Assembly (NCBI RefSeq): GCF_007672725.1
Contig: NZ_VDTC01000008.1
Location: 1-64,000 of the forward strand
Length of the DNA: 64,000 nucleotides
Direction of reading: 5' to 3'
DNA from: Corynebacterium aurimucosum ATCC 700975
Lineage (GTDB): Bacteria > Actinomycetota > Actinomycetes > Mycobacteriales > Mycobacteriaceae
The notes under the pieces were generated by a model, which did not search any database, was not told the DNA's origin, and saw nothing but the letters and a program-made list of their open reading frames with translations. The position numbers were made by a program, and so were the translations under genes. Shown in pieces: positions 36,578 to 46,154 of the stretch (within the stretch, counting starts at the first letter, position 1; every line of letters starts with the position of its first letter).

Positions 36578-36807
36578 TACTGGATGACCTCGTAGTCCTC
36601 GATCACGGTGTTGGCCAGCAGGGTGGAAGCAACCTTCTCCAGCTCCTCGGTGCTGACCGAATCATCGACTTCAATTTCAAAGCGCTTGCCCTGGCGCACG
36701 TCGCTGACACCAGCAACCCCCAGGCGGCCCAGCGCGCGAACAACGGCCTGACCTTGCGGGTCCAAGATCTCGGCCTTGGGCATGACATTGACAACTACAC
36801 GAGCCAT
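36577..36807 (-). CDS. purS: Phosphoribosylformylglycinamidine synthase subunit PurS
   Basis: 76-residue ferredoxin-like protein that bridges PurQ and PurL and helps ammonia transfer. Typical PurS motifs: [33 protein letters not shown]. First gene of the operon. Divergent from the nuclease gene. Confidence 0.94.
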   Translation of the reverse strand: MARVVVNVMPKAEILDPQGQAVVRALGRLGVAGVSDVRQGKRFEIEVDDSVSTEELEKVASTLLANTVIEDYEVIQ

Positions 36808-37037
36808 GAAAATTTTTGCCTTACTGTGCGTGAGTATAGGTGCCCCGCCAGTCTATCCCGCCGGCAAGAAAGATTCGGAATCTTTGGGGGTGATGAATTC
36901 AAACCAAACGGCTGAAGAATTCTTGGGGAATCCCACCTTAACCCCCAGCTCACCTAGTGCGCTCCGGTATCACTCGGTGCGAAACCCGGGTAGAACGAGA
37001 TGCATTGTCCTGTTCTCACCTATCCAAGGAACCTCTC

Positions 37038-39858
37038 ATGCATCTCAAAGGCATTGGCTCACTCGCCATCGCTGCTCTTGTCTCTACCTGCATCGTCGCA
37101 CCTCAGGCCGGTGCGGCGGCGGACGGCTCCAACGCCGTTATCTCTGAGGTCTACGGTGGCGGCGGCAACAAGGGGGCGGCGTTTACTAAGGATTTCATCG
37201 AGCTTTATAACTGACCTCGACCTCACTGGCTGGTCCGTGGAGTACCTATCCGCTTCTGGCAACTCAGGCGGAAAGCACGAGCTATCCGGCTCCCTCCCGG
37301 CTGGGGGCTACTTCCTCATCCAGGAAGGTGGCGGCGACACCGGGGAGCCGCTTCCTTCCCCTGATGCAGAGGGGAACCTGAACCTGTCCGGCTCCAAAGG
37401 CTCGGTCAAGCTTTACGACGCCTCCGGGGCCGAGGTGGACATCGTGGGGTACGGGGAGGCGTCGATAAGCGAGGGCTCCCCCGCCCAGGCACTGGACAAC
37501 TCCACCTCCGCGCAGCGCGACGCCGAGGGCTCCGACACCGACGACAATGCCGCAGACTTCAGCGCTGCAGCGCCGACGCCGAAGTCTGCCGGCCGCGCAA
37601 ATGTGTCGGACCCAGACCCCACCCCAGCCGAGCCGGGTTCCGCCGTCACCATCCCGGAGATCCAGGGCACTGGCGCGGAGTCCCCGCTCAAGGGCCAGAA
37701 CGTCACCACCCAAGGTGTGGTTACCGCGGTGTGGCAGGGTGAGAAGTCCCTCAACGGCTTCACCATCCAGACCCCGGGCACGGGCCAGACCGCGCCGACC
37801 GAGGCCTCCGAGGCCGTCTTCGTCTACACCGGTGGCACCGGCTTCTACCCGGCCATCGGGGATTCCGTCGAGGTCACCGGCACCGTTGATGAGTACTTTG
37901 GGCAGACCCAGATTGCCCTGAGCGCCGGCTCCACGCTTGACGACGCCCTCCCCGCCGTCACCCCGCTCGCCATCGATGCCCTTCCGGAAGGCGATGAGGA
38001 GCGGGAGAAGCTCGAGTCCATGCTGCTCAAGCCTGGCGTGCACACCGTGACCGACAATTACGGTCTCAACCGCTACGGCGAGCTCGGCTTGGCTCCAGGC
38101 ACCGAGGCTCTGCGTCAGCCCACCGACATCGTCTCCCCGGGCAGCCAGGAACAAAAGGACATGGAAGCCGCTAACGCGGCAAAGTACGTCATTTTGGACG
38201 ACGGCTCCACCCGCGACTTCTCCCGTGATGGCGCCTCGACGAAGCTGCCCTACATCATGCAGAACGGCTCGGAGGTCAAGACCATCCGCACCACCAACCA
38301 GGTAGAGTTCGCGGACTCCGGCGTCATCCTGGGCTACGGTCACGAGCAGTGGCGCTTCCAACCCACCGCGATGATTACCGGTGACTCTGCCGCCGCGGAC
38401 CTGCCGATTACGTGGGACCCGGCCCGTCCGGAGGCCCCGCAGGTGGACGGCGATTACACCGTCGCGGCGTTTAACGTGCTGAACTTCTTCATCAACCTGG
38501 GCGAAGACAACGGCGCGAAATCCTACAAGGACCGCTTTGGCAACGGCGTGGGCTCCGATAGCGGGACCTTCCGCGGTGCGTGGTCCGAGTCCGCGTTCAA
38601 TGACCAGAAGGGCAAGATCCTCACCGCGCTGGAGGGCCTTGATGCCGATGTCATTGGCCTGTCTGAGATCGAGAACGCCGCGAATACCGTGGGGGGCTCC
38701 TACGATGACGCCGTGAAGTACCTCGTGGGTGAGCTCAACTCCCGCGCGGGTTCTGAGAAATGGGACTACGTCAAGGCCCCGGCGAACGCGTCAGCCGATA
38801 CGGACGTCATCCGCACCGCGATCATCTACAAGAAGGACCGTGTTAAGCCGGTGGGTGAGGCCACCTTGCTTGAGGACGCCCGCTTCAAGGGCACCGCCCG
38901 CACCCCGCTCGCCGCGGAGTTCCAGCCTGTTTCCGATAGGTGCGCTGTTGAAGGTCCCGATTCCTTCGTGGTGGTGACCAACCATTTCAAATCCAAGGGA
39001 TCGGTAGCGAACGGTGATGCCGATACCGGCGACGGCCAAGGCAACAACCCCAACGTGCGCAACGCCCACGCCCAGGCCGTCCTCGACGGGCTGGCCAAGC
39101 AACCGCAGTGGCAGAAGAAGGCCACCTTTGTCATGGGTGATTTGAACACCTACTCCAAGGAAGATGCCATCTCCGTCTTCCGCAACGCCGGCTACACCAT
39201 CCCGGTGGAAGAGCTCAACGCGCAAGAGGACTGGCAGAACGTGGCCTCCTACCAGTTCTCCGGCCGCCTCGGCTCACTGGACCACATCCTGGCCAACGAG
39301 CACGTAGATGCTCAGGCCGCGCAGACCTGGAACATCAACTCCGATGAGCCCATCGCCATGGAATACTCCCGCCGCAACTACACCGGCGGCGATGTCTTTG
39401 AGGCCGATAACCCCTACCGCTCCTCCGACCACGACCCGGTCAAGGTGGGCTTTAACCTTGCGACGGTGAAGCGCACCGATAACCAGCTCAAGGACTGCAC
39501 CACGACCGACGAGCCGGACCCGTCTGAGGAGCCGGCTCCGTCGGAGGAGCCGGATCAGACCGACGATGACGACAAGGTTGACACCAAGCCAACTCACAGC
39601 TCCGGTTCTTCTGCCGGCGAGCACTGCCTGCCGACTGCCCTCGGCCTCACCATCCCCGCAGCCCTCGCCATTCCGGTTGCCTTCCTTGGGTTTGCCAACA
39701 CGCAGTTCAACATCCCGGGCTTCGAGCCTGTCCGGAAGCAGATTGAGTCGATGACCCGCAACATCCCGCGCGAAGCTCAGTACGCCGTCGGTGGCCTCGG
39801 CCTGCTGGCTGCGCTTGGCATCATCGGCGCGGCCTGCGCCCCAACCGAATCTGAATAG
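37038..39858 (+). pseudogene. Secreted/cell-anchored ExeM/NucH-type nuclease, frameshifted
   Basis: The start ATG 37038 follows AAGGAA and encodes a signal peptide ending QAGAAA. The lamin-tail domain (VISEVYGGGGNKGAAFTKDFIELYN) hits TGA at 37212-37214. It resumes in the next frame as DLDLTGWSVEY. Then come an OB-like domain, an endonuclease/exonuclease/phosphatase domain (LSEIENA, VMGDLNTY, SLDHILA, SDHDPVK), an acidic Pro/Glu-rich linker and two C-terminal hydrophobic segments. Joined product about 940 residues. Everything after the shift is intact, so the break is recent or an error. In C. glutamicum nucH is part of the phosphate-starvation response. Confidence 0.85.
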
Positions 39859-40039
39859 AGACCAGCCGGACCCGATGAAACAAGAGGCCACCCCTCCCCT
39901 TTTTTGGGGGGAGCACAAGGCAACATCAAACCGCCTGACGGTTGCAGGCTCCTTTTCGATGCCTCATAATTCACTACAAGGTGAAAGGGACTTACCCCAG
40001 CTCACCCCACAAATCATCTCTCTCCTGCAAAGGACACTC

Positions 40040-40313
40040 ATGAAGTTCTCTCTTCGGAATCCTTCATCCAGGAACCCAAACTCGACTTTGCTATAGCTTA
40101 GACACCACAGGCGGACAAAGCGGTTCTCCGGTCTATGCCACAGACAACGCTGCCATCGGCATTCACACGCATGGCATCAGCGATCTCGGCTGCCCTGAAA
40201 ACAGTGCCCTACGTATAAGCCCAAGCATGCTAAATACCTTCAATGACATTAAGGAGATCCAAAACAATGCAACCACAGATCCCGGTTCCAGCTCAGGTTC
40301 AAGCTCTCATTAA
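40040..40313 (+). pseudogene. Remnant of a V8-like trypsin-fold serine protease
   Basis: ATG 40040 follows AAAGGA and encodes MKFSLRNPSS before a stop. In another frame (about 40074-40313) lies a protease C-terminus: Y-S-L-D-T-T-G-G-Q-S-G-S-P-V-Y, with the catalytic Ser of GQSGSP, then AIGIHTHGISDLGCPENSALRIS. The His and Asp parts of the triad are missing. An internal deletion with frame change fits, keeping both ends. The 3' end overlaps the next gene out of frame. Confidence 0.7.
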
Positions 40314-40683
40314 TAACCCCAGTAACCTTCTCGGACTCATTGGTACCGTTCTGGGCATTATTTCCCTAGTTGTTGCAATCAGTGTCGGCCAAGGCCTCCC
40401 CAACGATGGGCAGTCCAAGCCTAATGCAGGAGAATCAACGATTCGCGTTGTAACCTCCAGTGGTAACCCGGCAGGCGAATGTAAGCTTCTTGGCCTTTCG
40501 CAGGAAAAGGTACACACGACTAATGCCAAAGGCGTGTACTTCTACGCGTTGGAACCTGGTTCGCATACCATCAACGCATCTTGTTCAGGGCTTTCCAGTC
40601 TTTCCTCCGCGCGAGCGCTCGAGGGTAGTCAGGAAGTAACCGTGAATGACGAGCCGGTAATGGTAAAGATTGTTGTTAAGTAG
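40267..40683 (+). CDS. Small membrane-anchored protein with Ig-like/CNA-B-like domain
   Basis: 138 residues from ATG 40267 (AAGGAG at 40252-40257, spacing nine). One transmembrane helix at about residues 19-39 (LLGLIGTVLGIISLVVAISVG), then an extracytoplasmic beta-sandwich-like part: STIRVVTSSGNPAGECKLLGLS...TNAKGVYFYALEPGSHTINASCSG, resembling carboxypeptidase-regulatory or CNA-B-like folds. Cys residues at the start and end of the domain may pair. Likely once co-expressed with the decayed protease it overlaps. Function unknown. Confidence 0.7.
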   Translation: MQPQIPVPAQVQALINNPSNLLGLIGTVLGIISLVVAISVGQGLPNDGQSKPNAGESTIRVVTSSGNPAGECKLLGLSQEKVHTTNAKGVYFYALEPGSHTINASCSGLSSLSSARALEGSQEVTVNDEPVMVKIVVK

Positions 40684-40730
40684 ATTGGCCCTAACTTTCT
40701 TGGTTCTAAAGAGCTAAGAGAAACACGCAC

Positions 40731-40767
40731 GTGCCCCCAGGGAAACCTCCCGGGGGCACACGCTTTT
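40731..40767 (+). terminator. Rho-independent terminator
   Basis: Arms GTGCCCCC (40731-40738) and GGGGGCAC (40752-40759) with an inner GGGA/TCCC, then ACGCTTTTC. Ends the small membrane protein gene. Confidence 0.85.
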
Positions 40768-41389
40768 CAATGAACCACACCTAATTCGAGAGGGAACCGT
40801 ACTTTCGTACGCGCCCGTATGAGAAGCTGGCGCATTTAATGACAGCAGCAAAACATCATTTTCAAACAAATGAACGCTTTTAAACCTCTGCCCCAAGAGC
40901 GCCAAACGCTTATCTGCATGTGTTTACACGGGCAGTTGGCTGTAAACCTGTAAAGACCCCATCACCTTCAATGCACATCGCGATGATCTGTTTGAAGTTA
41001 GCCACAAGAACTAGCTTTTCCAAGTAGAAGTTGACGCAACGCCACCGAGTCGTGGCGCCTCCAACCCCCCATGTAGTACCGAGTACGCGCTAGACGCCGC
41101 AAACAGTGCAGCCGGACACCCGCCAGCATTACTGACGGAGCTTCCTGCCACTTACTCACTGACCCGCGACGCCGGAATACTCGCTAAGTTCGTCTCTGCT
41201 CAGCCAGGTCAAGCCCCTCATAAGAGAGGCTTTTCTCGCTCCGATTGCGGGTGGGGCAATTGAAACCTACGTCCGCTACCGCAATTCGGGGATTGCGCTC
41301 GTGAAACACGCAGCCAGCACACCCGACGGGTTCACAAACCTACACCGCGTCTAATTCGGCCACACCCCAAAGAAAAAGAGGTTGGTGGG
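40768..41389. other. Gene-free region with coding-like remnant
   Basis: 622 bp without an intact gene. On the plus strand a segment ending with TAA at 41352-41354 reads like the end of a protein (IREAFLAPIAGGAIETYVRY..., about 55 codons). A neighbouring frame before it (about 41110-41200) also looks coding (ALLTELPATYSLTRDAGIL). This fits a decayed gene with a frameshift. I do not recognise the family. No RNA gene or repeat seen. Confidence 0.35.
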
Positions 41390-42076
41390 CTATTCGGCGT
41401 GCGTGAAAACGGAATAGTCAGCGGGGCGGGCACCTGCTGCCATGGCGCGCTCGGCGGCCTTAAGGAAATCAGCAACTACCTTACGGTCATCGAGGTTGCG
41501 GCCGGAAATCGATAGGCGCACGGTGTTTCCGCGCTGGGCGGAGCGCTCGGCAGCGCGGATGATGTTGCGGCGCCACCACTTTGCCGAACCGAAGCCCTCA
41601 CCAAAGGACAGATTGCGGGCTTGGTGGAGCTCGCCTGTGCGAAGGTCGTGGATGCCACGGGTGGAGGCGGCAAAGTCGAAATCAAACTCGGGAAGGACTT
41701 CTAGTGTTCCCTCCGACATTCGCCAGCGCGGCGGTGCAAAGATGGTCGGCTCAAAGCCGATCTTGGCCATCTGTCGCGTCGCGCCCTTGAGGCGCAAACG
41801 TGCCTCGTGCGCATCCAGGTTGGCGAACTCCGCACGGCGGCCCTGGACCGCTTGGTCAAAGCCATTGAGAATAAGCACGCGGCCCGATTCGGCCTGCTCG
41901 CGAAGCCAGGATTGCGTCGCCGCGTCTTTAGCTAGGTGCCAATTGCCGTCGATGTGCGGCGCCACCAGCAAAGAGACAGGAACGTCAGCTTTATCGAACT
42001 GCTTGAGCAGATCGGAGGCTTGGCTTCGGGTGTCATTAAAAATACTGGAAATCGAAACCAGAAGGTGGCCATGCAT
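41390..42076 (-). CDS. DUF2334/polysaccharide-deacetylase-like protein
   Basis: 228 residues from ATG 42076. Start MHGHLLVSISSIFND, then VSLLVAPHIDGNWHL and FAPPRWRMSEGTLEVL, which fit the deacetylase-like beta/alpha fold of DUF2334. The usual D-D metal motif is not clear, so activity is uncertain. No signal peptide. Likely leaderless: GATAAT, 7 bases, ATG. 116 bp downstream of the oligopeptidase B stop, same strand. Confidence 0.72.
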   Translation of the reverse strand: MHGHLLVSISSIFNDTRSQASDLLKQFDKADVPVSLLVAPHIDGNWHLAKDAATQSWLREQAESGRVLILNGFDQAVQGRRAEFANLDAHEARLRLKGATRQMAKIGFEPTIFAPPRWRMSEGTLEVLPEFDFDFAASTRGIHDLRTGELHQARNLSFGEGFGSAKWWRRNIIRAAERSAQRGNTVRLSISGRNLDDRKVVADFLKAAERAMAAGARPADYSVFTHAE

Positions 42077-42192
42077 AAGGAAAATTATCGCACAGCCACC
42101 GCCCCGGCGCGCGCTGAGAGAGATTCGGAGCTCCCCCACATGGGCGGCCTAGGCCGCTGGGTGCCTAATGAGCCACACGCCGTAAGTGGTCC

Positions 42193-44301
42193 CTAGGCCT
42201 CGACACCCGCGGCCTGGTTGATCAACCACGCGTACTCGAAAGCCGCCTGCCGCCACTGGGCATAGCGTCCGGACACACCACCGTGGCCGGCGGCCATCTC
42301 CGTCTTGAGGAGGAACTCACCGCCGGTGGCAACGTCACGCAGCTTGGCCACCCACTTCGCCGGCTCAACATACAGCACGCGGGTGTCATTGAGCGAGGTC
42401 AACGCCAGAATATTCGGGTATTTCTGCGGAGCGATGTTTTCGTATGGCGCATAGGAGGCCATGTAGTCGTAGACCTCCGGATCGTGGTACGGGTCGCCCC
42501 ATTCCTCCCACTCCACCACCGTGAGTGGTAGCTCCGGCATGAGAATGGACGTCAGCGGGTCGACGAAGGGCACGTTCGCCTCGATGGCCTTAAACCTATC
42601 CGGCGCCATGTTTGCCACTGCGCCCATGAGCAGGCCACCGGCCGAGCCACCTTCAGCAACAAGTTGTGAAGGCGTGGTCACTCGGCGCGCGATGAGGTCA
42701 TCCGCCACCGCGATGAAGTCCGTAAACGTGTTTTTCTTGGCCAGCATCTTGCCGTCGTCGTACCAGTTGCGGCCCATCTCGCCGCCACCGCGAACGTGCG
42801 CCATGGCAAAGATCATGCCGCGGTCCATGAGAGACAAACGGAAGACCGAGAAGTACGGGTCCATATTCGCCTCATAAGACCCGTAGCCATAAAGCAACGT
42901 CGGGTTCGGCTGCGTGCGGTCCAGGTCCGCGCGGTGCACGATGGACACCGGCACCTTCGTCCCATCGGGTGCTTCAGACCAGACGCGGTAGGCCACGTAT
43001 TCGTCTTTGTCATAGCCGCCTGGTACTTCCTGTTCCTTGAGCAGCGTGTACTCACCGGTGGCCACGCGGTAATCAAAGAGCTGTGCGGGCTGGATAAAGG
43101 ATGTGTAGCTCACGCGCAGCACCGGCGCATCCCACTCCGGGTTGCCGGCCACACCGACGGTATAGAGCTCTTCGTTGAAGTTGAGCTCGCTGAGGCGCGC
43201 CCAGCCTTCCCGCACATCCATAATCGCAGCCCGGCCGATGCCGCCCCGGCGGTAGGCCACAACGATGTGGTCGCGGTAGCAATCAACGCCCTGCAAGCGA
43301 ACCTCATTATCGTGAGGCATGAGCACGGTGAGCTCACGCAAAGAGGGAAGTTCCTCACTGACCGGGCAATAGCCCAACTCAAAGTTCGGGCCGGTCGCGT
43401 TGTGCGTGACCACCCAATAGTCGGTACCGTCCACGACCGCGTGGTCGACGTCGTAGTCCACTCCGGACTCACGCGCCCACAAACAGCGGAACTCACCCTC
43501 CGGGTTGTCCTGCTCGAGCACCCAGGCTTCACTCGTCATCTTCGAACTCGACACGATCACGATGTACTTCTCGCTGCGGGTCGTACCCGGGCCAATGCCG
43601 AAACGCGAGTCTTCCTCGCGCATGACCACGACGTCCTCCGACTGCGGGGTTCCCACGCGATGGCGCCACACCGTATCCGGGCGCCACGCATCATCCACGG
43701 TGGTGTAGAAGATGAACTCCTCCCCCACCCACGTCGCACCGTAGAAGATACCTTCCAGGCGGTCCTCCAACAGCTCGCCCGTGCGCAGGTCCTTGATGAA
43801 GAGCTCAAAGCGCTCATCACCGGCCACGTCCACCGAATAGGCCAGCAGGTCACCAGAATCGCTCACCGTGGACGCACCCAGAGCGAAGAAGTCGTGGCCT
43901 TCGGCGAGCGCGTTGACGTCGAGAAGCACCTGCTCCCCTTCCGGTGTCCCCGTCTCCGGGATGGTCGGCGGGGTCCACGGATCGGAGCCTTCCGACACCG
44001 GGATGCGGCAGCTATAGCCGTACTCCTTGCCCTCCTCGGTGCGGCCGTAGTACCAGTACTTGCCGCGACGCTGGGGCACGGACATGTCCGTCTGCTTGAT
44101 GCGGGACTTGACCTCGGTGAAGATGTTCTCCGTCAAGGTCTCCAGGTGCGCAGTGCGCTCTTGGGTATAGGCGTTTTCGGCCTCGAGGTATTCGCGGGTC
44201 TCCGGGGCGTCTTTCTCACGCAGCCACTCGTAGTCATCGACGAAGCTGCGGCCGTGAAACTCTCGCGTGATGGGGCGCTTGGCAGCAATCGGTGCGTTCA
44301 T
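42193..44301 (-). CDS. ptrB: Oligopeptidase B (S9A prolyl oligopeptidase family)
   Basis: 702 residues, cytoplasmic. An N-terminal seven-blade propeller (about 70-410) gates a C-terminal alpha/beta-hydrolase domain. The nucleophile Ser is in GGSAGGLLMG, the Asp is in the LTSLNDTRV segment, and the His is in AAGHGG. Cuts short peptides after Arg/Lys. Nine bp after purC on the same strand, so it may be co-transcribed with purC. Confidence 0.94.
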   Translation of the reverse strand: MNAPIAAKRPITREFHGRSFVDDYEWLREKDAPETREYLEAENAYTQERTAHLETLTENIFTEVKSRIKQTDMSVPQRRGKYWYYGRTEEGKEYGYSCRIPVSEGSDPWTPPTIPETGTPEGEQVLLDVNALAEGHDFFALGASTVSDSGDLLAYSVDVAGDERFELFIKDLRTGELLEDRLEGIFYGATWVGEEFIFYTTVDDAWRPDTVWRHRVGTPQSEDVVVMREEDSRFGIGPGTTRSEKYIVIVSSSKMTSEAWVLEQDNPEGEFRCLWARESGVDYDVDHAVVDGTDYWVVTHNATGPNFELGYCPVSEELPSLRELTVLMPHDNEVRLQGVDCYRDHIVVAYRRGGIGRAAIMDVREGWARLSELNFNEELYTVGVAGNPEWDAPVLRVSYTSFIQPAQLFDYRVATGEYTLLKEQEVPGGYDKDEYVAYRVWSEAPDGTKVPVSIVHRADLDRTQPNPTLLYGYGSYEANMDPYFSVFRLSLMDRGMIFAMAHVRGGGEMGRNWYDDGKMLAKKNTFTDFIAVADDLIARRVTTPSQLVAEGGSAGGLLMGAVANMAPDRFKAIEANVPFVDPLTSILMPELPLTVVEWEEWGDPYHDPEVYDYMASYAPYENIAPQKYPNILALTSLNDTRVLYVEPAKWVAKLRDVATGGEFLLKTEMAAGHGGVSGRYAQWRQAAFEYAWLINQAAGVEA

Positions 44302-44310
44302 TCAGCCTCC

Positions 44311-45168
44311 TTAAAAGGTGGTTCCGGACAGGCGCTCAAAGGCCTCAACATAACGCGCGCGGGTGGCCTGGACAACGTCGTCCGGCAGGCGCGGCGGCGT
44401 GGACTCCTTGTCCCAGCCGGAATTGGTGAGCCAATCGCGAACGTACTGCTTATCAAAGGAAGGCTGGACTTTGCCTTCCTCATAGGTATCGGCCGGCCAG
44501 TAGCGCGAGGAGTCCGGGGTGAGGACTTCATCGGCCAAGACCAAGGTGCCGTGCTTGTCGACGCCAAACTCGAACTTCGTATCCGCCAAAATAATGCCCT
44601 TCTCCTCCGCCAACGCGGCGGCCGTGGAGTAGATGCGCAGGGTGGCATCGCGCAGCTCTTCGGCTCGTTCGCGGCCGAGCTTGTCCACGACGACATCGAA
44701 GGAGACGTTCTCATCGTGCTCGCCCTGCTCCGCCTTGGTGGCTGGGGTGAAGATGGGCTCGGGCAGGCGGGAAGCCGCGGTCAGACCCTCGGGCAGCTCG
44801 ACTCCGCACACGCTGCCGGATGCCTTGTACTCCTTCAGACCGGAGCCGGTGAGGTAGCCGCGGGCAACGCATTCGAAGGGCAGCATGTCGAGCTTCTGCA
44901 CGACCATTGAGCGACCGAGGACTTCCTCAGGGATGCGCTCATCATCGAGCGGTCCGGCCAGGTGGTTGGGGAAGTCGATGGCGTCGAAGAAGAACTTCGA
45001 CGTCGCCGTGAGCACGCGGCCCTTGTCGGGGATGGCCGGCTCGAGGGCGTGGTCATAGGCGGAAATACGGTCGGAGACCACCATGAGCAGGGTTTTGTCA
45101 TCGATTTCGTAGATATCGCGCACCTTGCCGGAGGCGATGTGGGCATAGGAAGAAAGTTCTGGACGCAT
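44311..45168 (-). CDS. purC: Phosphoribosylaminoimidazole-succinocarboxamide synthase
   Basis: 285 residues. Joins aspartate to CAIR in purine synthesis. ATP-grasp-like SAICAR synthetase with [18 protein letters not shown] at the start and the [13 protein letters not shown] metal/nucleotide segment. ATG 45168 chosen over the ATG three codons upstream: TAGAAT (45181-45176) lies exactly 7 bases before it, which fits a leaderless mRNA, and MRPELSSY is the family start. Confidence 0.95.
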   Translation of the reverse strand: MRPELSSYAHIASGKVRDIYEIDDKTLLMVVSDRISAYDHALEPAIPDKGRVLTATSKFFFDAIDFPNHLAGPLDDERIPEEVLGRSMVVQKLDMLPFECVARGYLTGSGLKEYKASGSVCGVELPEGLTAASRLPEPIFTPATKAEQGEHDENVSFDVVVDKLGRERAEELRDATLRIYSTAAALAEEKGIILADTKFEFGVDKHGTLVLADEVLTPDSSRYWPADTYEEGKVQPSFDKQYVRDWLTNSGWDKESTPPRLPDDVVQATRARYVEAFERLSGTTF

Positions 45169-45232
45169 GACATACATTCTAGACCCGTCTAGACTGCTTC
45201 AAGATACATCCCAATCCCGAGGAGCTAAGCCC

Positions 45233-46039
45233 GTGCACTCTCGCCTGACCTCCCTTTTGACCTCCGCTGCGCTGGTGGGCGCCGCCCTGTCTGTGCCCGC
45301 TGCGCACGCAGCCGACATCTCCGTGCGCGAGTCCGCCCACGGACAGTGGCTGTGCACGATGTCGGCGTCCTCCACGGACCGCGCACTAGCCCGCGACGTC
45401 CGGGCGGGCTACATCAACACCATCCGCACGACCTCGGAGAAGATTCAAGCACAGTTCCCGAAGCTGGACTTCTCCGCGTACACCTCGCGCGATATCAGCA
45501 AGGCGCCGGGCTACGCGGCAACAGTGGCCACGCTGGGCAAGGCCGGCTACACGGGCGCGGATATGGTCATCATCATGGTCGGCGCGTCCGCCCCGGAGGA
45601 CCTGGTGGAGGATGAATCGGTGCTGTTGCCAGGGGATGCCGAATACTCGATCAATGCGGCGAAGTCCCGGACTGAGAAGGGACCGGCACCGTTGTTGTCG
45701 ACGGGTAGCGATTTCAGCCCCAAGCTGCGCGCCGCTCTGGCAGAAAACCAGGCGCAGGAAAAGGAGGCCGTCGATGCCTTCAACGCAGCGCAGGTGCAGT
45801 CCTTTGCCGAGTGCGTGGAAGAGCTACGCAGCCGCGGTGCGCAGGAGGGTATCCAGCCGGTGCCGGAGCTACCCATCCCGGGCAAGACGACGCAGCAGCA
45901 AACCTCGTCCACGGGTGCTACGGTTCTCGGCATCATGGCGGTGCTCACCGCTCTGATGATCGGCGGCTACCTTGCTACCAACGGCAAATCCCTCGGCGGC
46001 TTCGAGCTGCCGGTGCTGCGCATCCCTGGAATGGCCTAA
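45233..46039 (+). CDS. Secreted protein with C-terminal membrane anchor
   Basis: 268 residues from GTG 45233 (GAGGAG at 45219-45224, spacing eight). Signal peptide residues 1-24 (AHA cleavage). A mature Ala-rich helical region carries two Cys (WLCTM and FAECVE) that could form a disulfide. A Gln/Thr linker precedes a C-terminal transmembrane helix (ATVLGIMAVLTALMIGGYLA) and a short tail; no LPXTG motif. Typical of corynebacterial surface proteins. Function unknown. Divergent from purC. Confidence 0.75.
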   Translation: MHSRLTSLLTSAALVGAALSVPAAHAADISVRESAHGQWLCTMSASSTDRALARDVRAGYINTIRTTSEKIQAQFPKLDFSAYTSRDISKAPGYAATVATLGKAGYTGADMVIIMVGASAPEDLVEDESVLLPGDAEYSINAAKSRTEKGPAPLLSTGSDFSPKLRAALAENQAQEKEAVDAFNAAQVQSFAECVEELRSRGAQEGIQPVPELPIPGKTTQQQTSSTGATVLGIMAVLTALMIGGYLATNGKSLGGFELPVLRIPGMA

Positions 46040-46154
46040 GAGCTAGTGCCGGGTTGTCCGGCCGCCGATGGGAGGTCGTTTCGATCAAATAGGGGCTAGA
46101 AAATTGAAGAGCTGGCAACCTTAATTGATCGAAACGTACCGCCAAGGGGTGAAA

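Noticed and set aside
37000-37214. Upstream start for the long nuclease frame at 37000
   Set aside because: That frame before 37215 encodes Ser/Arg-rich nonsense; the signal peptide is in the other frame.
42796-44910. 704-codon plus-strand open frame opposite oligopeptidase B and purC
   Set aside because: Antisense shadow of two well-conserved genes; His/Val/Leu-rich without domains.
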